A stretch of DNA of 64,000 bases, from the NCBI RefSeq assembly GCF_019968765.1, contig NZ_CP074149.1:3224001-3288000 (forward strand). The letters are read 5' to 3'. A program made the translations under genes and the position numbers. The notes beneath the pieces are model-generated. The model was not told the DNA's origin and searched no databases. It saw nothing but the letters and a program-made list of their open reading frames with translations. Source of the stretch: Enterobacter sp. JBIWA008 (lineage in GTDB: Bacteria > Pseudomonadota > Gammaproteobacteria > Enterobacterales > Enterobacteriaceae). Numbering within the stretch: position 1 is the stretch's first letter; each line of letters starts with the position of its first letter. This document shows, piece by piece, positions 57,429-64,000 of the stretch.

Positions 57429-59234
57429 ATGCTTATGCGCTTCATGTTGCTGATGTTGGCACTAACGAGCCTGTCCAGCCAGGCGCAGGCCGTCAAAGAA
57501 AATATCGCCTTCGCGGTGATCGGCGAGCCGAAATATGCGGTCAATTTTACGCACTTCGATTACGTTAACCCTGCCGCCCCGAAGGGCGGAAAGGTCACGC
57601 TTTCCGCCACGGGAACATTCGACAACTTCAACCGCTTCGCCATGCGCGGCGTAGCGGCCGCGCGCACGGAATCGCTTTACGATACGCTCTTCGTCACGTC
57701 CGATGATGAACCCGGCAGCTACTATCCGCTGATTGCCGAGAACGTGCGTTACGCCGATAACTTCGCCTGGGCGGAAATCTCGCTGAATCCGCGAGCACGC
57801 TTTCACGACGGTACGCCGGTGAAGGCCAGCGACGTCGCATTCACCTTCCATAAATTCATGACCGAAGGCGTCCCCCAGTTCCGCATCGTATATAAAGGCG
57901 CTTCCGTCAGAGCCATTGCGCCGCTCACCGTGCGCATTGAGCTGAGCGAACCGAACAAAGAGAATATGCTCAGCCTGTTCTCGCTGCCGGTGATGCCTGA
58001 ATCGTTCTGGAAAAATCATAAGCTAAGCGACCCGCTTTCCACGCCGCCGCTGGCAGGCGGCCCATACCGCATCACCGACTGGCGCATGGGGCAATATGTC
58101 GTTTACTCTCGCGTGAAAGACTACTGGGCGGCAGACCTGCCGGTAAACCGCGGGCGCTGGAATTTCGACACTCTTCGCTATGATTACTACCTCGACGATA
58201 ACGTGGCGTTTGAAGCGTTCAAAGCCGGCGCCTTCGATTTACGCGTAGAGAGCAGCGCTAAAAACTGGGCGACCCGCTATATCGGCAAAAATTTCGCCAA
58301 AGGCTATATCGTCAAAGACGAGCACAAAAATGAGTCTGCCCAGGACACCCGCTGGCTGGCGTTTAATATTCAGCGTCCGGTATTCAATGACCGCCGGGTG
58401 CGCGAAGCCATTTCCCTGGCCTTTGATTTTGAATGGATGAACAAAGCGCTGTTTTACGGGGCTTACAGCCGCGCCAACAGCTATTTTCAAAATACCGAGT
58501 ACGCCGCGCGCGATTACCCGAAAGCCGACGAGCTGGTCCTGCTGGCGCCGCTGAAAGCAGAGCTGCCTCCGCAGGTTTTCACCACCGTGTTTCAGCCGCC
58601 CGCGTCGAACGGTGACGGCTACGACCGCGACAACCTGCTCAAAGCCAGCAAGCTGCTGGATGACGCGGGCTGGCATCTGAAAAATCAAAAGCGTGTTGAT
58701 GCTAAAACGGGCAAGCCTCTCAGCTTTGAGCTGCTGCTCTCGTCCGGGGGTAACGATCAGTGGGTACTGCCGTTTAAGCACAACCTTGAGCGGCTAGGCG
58801 TGACCATGAACATTCGCCAGGTCGATAACGCGCAGATCACCAGCCGCATGCGCAGCCGTGATTACGACATGATGCAGCGGCTGTGGCCCGCGCAGCCATG
58901 GCCCAGCTCGGACCTGCAAATCTCCTGGGCCTCCAGCTACATTGACTCCTCATACAATGCGCCGGGGGTAAAAAGCCCGGCGATTGACGCACTGATTGCG
59001 AAAATAGTGGCGGCGCAGGGGGATAAAGAAAAGCTCCTGCCGCTCGGGCGCGCCCTCGACAGGGTCTTGACCTGGAACTACTACATGCTGCCGATGTGGT
59101 ATATGGGCGAGGATCGCCTTGCGCGCTGGGACAAGTTCTCCGTGCCTGCTGTGCGCCCTGTCTATTCCCTGGGCTTTGATACCTGGTGGTATGACGTTAA
59201 CAAAGCCGCCAGACTTCCCGCTGAGCGGCGATAA
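57429..59234 (+). CDS. yejA: Peptide ABC transporter binding protein YejA
   Basis: The 601-residue precursor has a signal peptide (1-21, ending AQA) and the SBP_bac_5 fold of oligopeptide-binding proteins, matching E. coli YejA along its length. It captures peptides, including microcin C, for YejBEF. First gene of yejABEF; 9 bp from yejB. Confidence 0.94.
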   Translation: MLMRFMLLMLALTSLSSQAQAVKENIAFAVIGEPKYAVNFTHFDYVNPAAPKGGKVTLSATGTFDNFNRFAMRGVAAARTESLYDTLFVTSDDEPGSYYPLIAENVRYADNFAWAEISLNPRARFHDGTPVKASDVAFTFHKFMTEGVPQFRIVYKGASVRAIAPLTVRIELSEPNKENMLSLFSLPVMPESFWKNHKLSDPLSTPPLAGGPYRITDWRMGQYVVYSRVKDYWAADLPVNRGRWNFDTLRYDYYLDDNVAFEAFKAGAFDLRVESSAKNWATRYIGKNFAKGYIVKDEHKNESAQDTRWLAFNIQRPVFNDRRVREAISLAFDFEWMNKALFYGAYSRANSYFQNTEYAARDYPKADELVLLAPLKAELPPQVFTTVFQPPASNGDGYDRDNLLKASKLLDDAGWHLKNQKRVDAKTGKPLSFELLLSSGGNDQWVLPFKHNLERLGVTMNIRQVDNAQITSRMRSRDYDMMQRLWPAQPWPSSDLQISWASSYIDSSYNAPGVKSPAIDALIAKIVAAQGDKEKLLPLGRALDRVLTWNYYMLPMWYMGEDRLARWDKFSVPAVRPVYSLGFDTWWYDVNKAARLPAERR

Positions 59235-59243
59235 GGAATCATC

Positions 59244-60338
59244 ATGGGTGCCTATCTTATCCGTCGTCTCCTGCTGGTCATCCCCACCCTGTGGGCCATC
59301 ATCACGATTAACTTTTTTATCGTGCAAATCGCCCCCGGCGGCCCGGTCGATCAGGCGATTGCCGCCATTGAATTTGGCAACAGCGGCAGCATGCCCGGCG
59401 GTGGCGGCGAAGGGATGGGCGCGAGCCATGCGCGAACCGGCGTAGGCAATATCAGCGAAAGTCATTATCGCGGCGGGCGCGGCCTGGATCCGGAGGTGAT
59501 CGCCGAGATCACCCACCGTTACGGCTTTGACAAACCGATTCACGAGCGCTATTTCAAAATGCTCTGGGATTACATCCGCTTTGATTTTGGCGATAGCCTT
59601 TTTCGCAGTGCGTCAGTGTTAACGTTGATCAAGCAAAGCCTGCCGGTTTCGATAACGCTGGGGCTGTGGGGAACGCTGATTATCTACCTGGTCTCGATTC
59701 CGCTCGGGATCCGTAAAGCCGTTTACAACGGCAGCCGGTTTGATATCTGGAGCAGCACGTTCATCATCATCGGCTACGCCATACCGGCGTTTCTGTTTGC
59801 CGTCCTGCTGATTGTCTTTTTTGCCGGGGGAAGCTATTTCGACCTCTTCCCGCTGCGGGGGCTGGTCTCCGCCGATTTTAGCTCCCTGCCGTGGTATCAG
59901 AAAATCACCGACTATCTCTGGCATATCACGCTGCCGGTGCTGGCCACGGTCATTGGCGGGTTTGCGGCCCTGACCATGTTGACCAAAAACGCCTTTCTCG
60001 ATGAAATTCGTAAGCAGTACGTCGTCACGGCCCGCGCCAAGGGCGTGAACGAGAAGCAGATCATGTGGAAACACGTGTTCCGCAACGCCATGCTGCTGGT
60101 GATCGCCGGATTTCCGGCCACGTTCATCGGCATGTTTTTTACCGGCTCGCTGCTGATAGAGGTGATGTTCTCGCTCAACGGCCTGGGGCTGCTGGGCTAT
60201 GAGGCTACCGTGTCGCGCGACTATCCGGTGATGTTTGGCACGCTCTATATTTTCACCCTGATTGGCCTGCTGCTGAATATCATCAGTGATATCAGCTATA
60301 CGCTGGTCGATCCCCGAATCGATTTTGAGGGCCGCTGA
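59244..60338 (+). CDS. yejB: Peptide ABC transporter permease YejB
   Basis: The 364-residue protein has six membrane segments and the permease motif [29 protein letters not shown]. It forms the channel with YejE. A glycine-rich loop (residues 47-70) follows the first helix. Its stop overlaps the yejE start by one base. Confidence 0.95.
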   Translation: MGAYLIRRLLLVIPTLWAIITINFFIVQIAPGGPVDQAIAAIEFGNSGSMPGGGGEGMGASHARTGVGNISESHYRGGRGLDPEVIAEITHRYGFDKPIHERYFKMLWDYIRFDFGDSLFRSASVLTLIKQSLPVSITLGLWGTLIIYLVSIPLGIRKAVYNGSRFDIWSSTFIIIGYAIPAFLFAVLLIVFFAGGSYFDLFPLRGLVSADFSSLPWYQKITDYLWHITLPVLATVIGGFAALTMLTKNAFLDEIRKQYVVTARAKGVNEKQIMWKHVFRNAMLLVIAGFPATFIGMFFTGSLLIEVMFSLNGLGLLGYEATVSRDYPVMFGTLYIFTLIGLLLNIISDISYTLVDPRIDFEGR

Positions 60339-61363
60339 TGCCGCGTTTAAGCCCCGTCAACCAGGCCCGCTGGGCCCGTTTTCGCCACAACCGCCGAGGC
60401 TACTGGTCGCTGTGGATTTTTGCCGTGCTGTTTGCACTAAGCATGTGTTCGGAGCTGATCGCCAACGACAAACCGTTGCTGGTGCATTTTAACGACCGCT
60501 GGTACGTGCCGGTTATCGCCAACTATAGCGAAAGCGACTTTGGCGGCCCGTTTGCGACACCGGCGGAGTATCAGGATCCGTGGCTTCGTCAGCAGATTGA
60601 GCAGCACGGCTGGGCGCTCTGGGCGCCGATACGCTTTGGCGCAAACAGCATTAACTTCGCCACCACGACTCCCTTTCCTTCCCCACCCTCCGCGCAAAAC
60701 TGGCTGGGAACGGATGCTAACGGCGGGGACGTGCTGGCGCGCATCCTGTATGGCACGCGAATTTCTCTTCTCTTTGGGCTGATGCTGACGATCTTCTCAA
60801 GCGTGATGGGCGTCGTGGCGGGTGCCGTTCAGGGCTACTACGGCGGGAAAATTGACCTGTGGGGTCAGCGGGTTATTGAAGTGTGGTCAGGCATGCCAAC
60901 GCTGTTTCTGATCATCCTGCTTTCCAGCGTGGTGCAGCCCGGCTTCTGGTGGCTGTTAGGGATTACCGTCCTGTTCGGCTGGATGGCGCTGGTGGGCGTG
61001 GTGCGCGCGGAGTTCCTGCGTACCCGCAATTTCGACTATATTCGCGCCGCGCAGGCGCTTGGCGTGAGCGACCGGGGGATCATCTTCCGCCACATGCTTC
61101 CCAACGCGGTCGTGGCAACACTCACCTTCCTGCCGTTTATTCTGTGCAGCTCCATCACCACCCTCACCTCGCTGGATTTTCTGGGTTTCGGGCTACCGCT
61201 GGGTTCCCCATCGCTCGGCGAACTGCTGCTGCAGGGTAAGAATAACCTGCAGGCGCCGTGGTTAGGCATCGCCGCCTTTCTTTCCGTGGCCGTGCTGCTT
61301 TCGCTGCTGATTTTTATTGGCGAAGCCGTGCGCGATGCCTTTGATCCGAACAAGGCGGTATAA
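60338..61363 (+). CDS. yejE: Peptide ABC transporter permease YejE
   Basis: The 341-residue protein has six membrane segments, a long periplasmic loop after the first, and the motif EFLRTRNFDYIRAAQALGVSDRGIIFRHMLPNA. Partner of YejB; one base separates its stop from yejF. Confidence 0.95.
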   Translation: MPRLSPVNQARWARFRHNRRGYWSLWIFAVLFALSMCSELIANDKPLLVHFNDRWYVPVIANYSESDFGGPFATPAEYQDPWLRQQIEQHGWALWAPIRFGANSINFATTTPFPSPPSAQNWLGTDANGGDVLARILYGTRISLLFGLMLTIFSSVMGVVAGAVQGYYGGKIDLWGQRVIEVWSGMPTLFLIILLSSVVQPGFWWLLGITVLFGWMALVGVVRAEFLRTRNFDYIRAAQALGVSDRGIIFRHMLPNAVVATLTFLPFILCSSITTLTSLDFLGFGLPLGSPSLGELLLQGKNNLQAPWLGIAAFLSVAVLLSLLIFIGEAVRDAFDPNKAV

Positions 61364-61364
61364 A

Positions 61365-62954
61365 ATGACCCAGCCTCTTCTCAGTATTGATAACCTGTCG
61401 ATTGCTTTTTCAACGCAGGGCGAGACGCGCACCGTGGTCGCCGACCTGTCGCTGCAGATCCAACCCGGTGAAACGCTGGCCCTGGTGGGCGAGTCGGGTT
61501 CAGGCAAGAGCGTTTCGGCACTCTCCATCCTGCGGCTGCTGCCGTCTCCGCCGGTGAGCTACCCACAAGGGGATATTCTGTTTCACGGCACTTCGCTGCT
61601 GCACGCCGACGAACATACCCTGCGCGGCATTCGCGGCAACAAAATCGCGATGATCTTCCAGGAGCCGATGGTTTCCCTCAATCCGCTGCACAGCCTGGAA
61701 AAACAGCTCTATGAAGTGCTATCCCTGCACAGGGGGATGCGCAAAGAGGCCGCGCGGGGAGAAATTCTGGACTGTCTTGAACGAACAGGCATACGCAATG
61801 CGGCCAAACGGCTGAATGATTTTCCGCACCAGCTCTCCGGCGGCGAACGCCAGCGCGTGATGATTGCCATGGCCCTGCTCACGCGCCCCGAACTGTTGAT
61901 TGCCGACGAGCCCACAACGGCGCTGGACGTGACGGTACAGGCGCAAATATTGACGCTGCTGCGGGAACTGCGTGACGAGCTGAACATGAGCCTGCTGTTT
62001 ATCACGCATAACCTGAGCATTGTGAGAAAGCTGGCCGACAGCGTCGCGGTGATGCAAAACGGACGATGCGTTGAACAGAATACCGCGTCCACGCTGCTGA
62101 GCGCGCCGCAGCACCCCTATACGCAGCGTTTACTCGACAGCGAACCCTCCGGCGACCCGGTTCCCCTCAGGGCGGACAGCACACCGCTGCTGCGCGTTGA
62201 GGATCTGTCCGTGTCGTTCCCGATCCGCAAAGGTATTCTGCGACGCATCGTCGACCAGAATCCGGTGCTGAAAAACATCCGCTTCTCGCTGCGCCCGGGA
62301 GAATCCCTGGGGCTGGTGGGCGAATCCGGTTCGGGTAAAAGCACCACCGGCCTGGCGCTGCTGCGCTTAATTGCCTCCCAGGGCGAGATCCTCTTTGACG
62401 ATATGCCGCTGCACCGCTGGAACCGCCGTCAGATGCTGCCCGTGCGGCCCCGCATGCAGGTGGTGTTTCAGGATCCCAACTCCTCGCTTAACCCGCGGCT
62501 CAGCGTGTTACAGATTATCGAAGAGGGTCTGCGCGTGCATCAGCCCAGCCTGAGCGCCCAGCAGCGAGAGCAGGAAGTTATGCGGGTGATGGCCGAAGTG
62601 GGCCTGGATGCCGGGACGCGCCACCGCTATCCGGCTGAATTCTCAGGCGGGCAGCGCCAGCGTATCGCCATTGCCCGCGCGCTGATCCTGAAACCGGAGC
62701 TGATTATTCTGGATGAACCGACGTCGTCGCTGGACAGAACCGTTCAGGCTCAGATCCTGGCGCTGCTGAAAGGGCTTCAGGAAAAGCACCGGCTGGCCTA
62801 TATCTTTATCAGCCACGATCTACAGGTGGTGCGGGCGCTATGCCATCAGGTGATTGTGTTGCGACAGGGAGAAGTGGTCGAGCAAGGTGAGTGCCAGCGC
62901 GTATTTAGCGCGCCAACGCAGCGCTACACGCGCCAGCTGTTGTCGGCAGACTAG
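61365..62954 (+). CDS. yejF: Peptide ABC transporter ATP-binding protein YejF
   Basis: From the ATG at 61365 the protein has 529 residues with two ABC domains, each complete: Walker A GESGSGKS at about 42 and again at about 320, signatures LSGGERQR and FSGGQRQR, Walker B LLIADEPTT and LIILDEPTS. It drives peptide and microcin C import by YejABE. Confidence 0.95.
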   Translation: MTQPLLSIDNLSIAFSTQGETRTVVADLSLQIQPGETLALVGESGSGKSVSALSILRLLPSPPVSYPQGDILFHGTSLLHADEHTLRGIRGNKIAMIFQEPMVSLNPLHSLEKQLYEVLSLHRGMRKEAARGEILDCLERTGIRNAAKRLNDFPHQLSGGERQRVMIAMALLTRPELLIADEPTTALDVTVQAQILTLLRELRDELNMSLLFITHNLSIVRKLADSVAVMQNGRCVEQNTASTLLSAPQHPYTQRLLDSEPSGDPVPLRADSTPLLRVEDLSVSFPIRKGILRRIVDQNPVLKNIRFSLRPGESLGLVGESGSGKSTTGLALLRLIASQGEILFDDMPLHRWNRRQMLPVRPRMQVVFQDPNSSLNPRLSVLQIIEEGLRVHQPSLSAQQREQEVMRVMAEVGLDAGTRHRYPAEFSGGQRQRIAIARALILKPELIILDEPTSSLDRTVQAQILALLKGLQEKHRLAYIFISHDLQVVRALCHQVIVLRQGEVVEQGECQRVFSAPTQRYTRQLLSAD

Positions 62955-62957
62955 CGG

Positions 62958-63302
62958 TCAGAACGGGTACTGGCCGGAGAAAGGCTCAGCGATGGCAACA
63001 CCAAAATTTTTCAGACGGCAGGTGGCGGCAAACTCGTCCTGGCTTTTCACAAACAGGCACGGCTCACCTTCGCACTCCAGCACGGAGCTGTCGACTTCGA
63101 TATCCGTCAGGGCCTGACTGAGACGCTCCATCACCCGCCATGCATTTTCGTCGCTCGGGCTCAAGAGCTTGAGCGCCACCAGGCAGTTTTCACAGCCCGC
63201 GACGTTTTGCGGAATCGGTTCAACTTTCGAACCTGCAAAACCCGCCGACCAGCGATAGCTCTGGGGCAAGCGATGGACAATGGAGAGTTGTAATGTATTC
63301 AC
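62958..63302 (-). CDS. yejG: YejG family protein
   Basis: The 114-residue protein ([20 protein letters not shown]) matches E. coli YejG. It is small and soluble; function is not well known, with links to aminoglycoside tolerance. It is convergent with yejF, 3 bp apart. Confidence 0.93.
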   Translation of the reverse strand: MNTLQLSIVHRLPQSYRWSAGFAGSKVEPIPQNVAGCENCLVALKLLSPSDENAWRVMERLSQALTDIEVDSSVLECEGEPCLFVKSQDEFAATCRLKNFGVAIAEPFSGQYPF

Positions 63303-63554
63303 GTTCGTTCCCCGGAAGCAAAATTTACTTCACAATTTATTTACATTTATAGTAACACATCATCGCCAGCCTGCACTATTCAGCGCTTTTTTATCCGTAT
63401 CCAGGCTCGCGTCGGCGCTATATGTACCCGTTTCTGCGATCTAACTCAACCTTTTTGAATACAATGATGTGACTTTTTACACAAATAGATTTTACATAAA
63501 ATAAACAAACACGGAATAAACGAATGGGGGTTTGGTTGATATGCATCAACAAAA

Positions 63555-63572
63555 AAGGCCCTGCCGGGCCTT
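63555..63572 (-). terminator. Terminator of bcr
   Basis: AAGGCCC / GGGCCTT stem with a short loop, followed on the minus strand by TTTTTT, 10 bp after the bcr stop. Confidence 0.88.
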
Positions 63573-63581
63573 GTCTGTGTT

Positions 63582-64000
63582 TTAGTGGGCCGCTTTTCGC
63601 GGTCGACTGGCGTAAAGATAGAAGAGTATCGAGCTGGTTGCGCAAAAAGCAATCGCCCACAGCATGGGCCATGCCGTCGTAAAGGTGGCCAACGAAAGCA
63701 ACGCCCCGACGATAGCACCTATACCGAAGCGGAACGTCCCCGCCAGGGAAGATGCGGTGCCCGCCATATGCGGGAACTCATCCAGGATCACTGCCATCGC
63801 ATTAGATGACACCATCGACACACAGCCGACAAAGGCCGCCACGCCGACCACCAGCGCCCAGAAGCCCACGCCCAGAAACGCGCTCACCACCAGCCAGATA
63901 GCCATCACAAACTGGATCCACAGCCCGGCGCGGAACATGTTCAGCGCCCCCACCCGCCGGACAAAACGGCTATTGATGATGGTCATGATGAACAGGAAGA
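63582..64000 (-). CDS. bcr: Bicyclomycin resistance efflux protein Bcr, C-terminal part
   Basis: The frame is open to the window edge and gives about 139 residues of the C-terminal end of E. coli-type Bcr ([20 protein letters not shown], then the last membrane segments and LYASRPRK). It is a drug/proton antiporter of the major facilitator family for bicyclomycin and sulfonamides. The start lies outside the window; an internal ATG at 63986 is not the start. Confidence 0.94.
   Translation of the reverse strand, partial: FLFIMTIINSRFVRRVGALNMFRAGLWIQFVMAIWLVVSAFLGVGFWALVVGVAAFVGCVSMVSSNAMAVILDEFPHMAGTASSLAGTFRFGIGAIVGALLSLATFTTAWPMLWAIAFCATSSILFYLYASRPRKAAH

Overview
The window is a chromosome segment of an enterobacterium. 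The core gene order (cdd, sanA, mglBAC, galS, yeiB, folE, yeiG, cirA, lysP, yeiE, yeiH, nfo, fruBKA, setB, yeiW, efpL/yeiP, yeiQ, yeiR, lpxT, mepS, pdeN/rtn, yejABEF, yejG, bcr) matches the cdd-bcr region of Escherichia coli. Protein divergence, the glutamine-synthetase-like gene after sanA, a uxuA homologue beside yeiQ and the repeats of the form CCCTCTCCC/GGGAGAGGG suggest Enterobacter or a close relative (Lelliottia, Leclercia). The genus is an inference. No tRNA, rRNA or CRISPR array was seen.

Core, left part (1-24150): end of cytidine deaminase, SanA, a glutamine-synthetase-family ligase, the galactose ABC transporter with its regulator GalS, YeiB, GTP cyclohydrolase I, an MFS transporter, S-formylglutathione hydrolase, the catecholate siderophore receptor CirA, lysine permease, the LysR regulator YeiE diverging from the YeiH exporter, endonuclease IV, the fructose PTS operon and the sugar exporter SetB. 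Recognisable control sites include a CRP site and a GalS operator for mgl, a Fur box for cirA, a perfect inverted repeat between yeiE and yeiH, and two Cra sites before fruB.

Island (about 24271-49110): an AT-richer accessory block of about 25 kb splits yeiW. The native 5' piece of yeiW lies next to efpL (49110-49193) and a decayed 3' piece lies next to setB (24168-24270). A second 3' half (26163-26347) sits beside a large serine recombinase, and the island carries a complete, divergent yeiW copy (47500-47760). This looks like repeated integration into one small gene. Cargo, left to right: an alpha/beta hydrolase with a divergent AraC regulator; the large serine recombinase; four small, partly overlapping genes for probable envelope or secreted proteins; a resolvase with its own palindromic site; a degenerate EAL protein; an intact IS66-family element with a perfect 8-bp target duplication; a three-gene operon (EamA transporter, group II PLP decarboxylase, class I/II aminotransferase) that looks like a tiny unassigned metabolic cluster; IS66 and IS21 scars; a YagK/YfjJ (inovirus Gp2-like) protein; a CBASS anti-phage operon (CD-NTase, E2-like protein, 2TM-SAVED effector); a DEDDh exonuclease; two genes of unknown function. 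Two intergenic stretches here are rich in the mini-hairpin sequence GCGAAGC.

Core, right part (49200-64000): EfpL, mannonate dehydratase (uxuA-like) divergent from the YeiQ oxidoreductase, YeiR GTPase, LpxT, the murein endopeptidase MepS, the c-di-GMP phosphodiesterase PdeN, the YejABEF peptide transporter, YejG, and the C-terminal part of Bcr.
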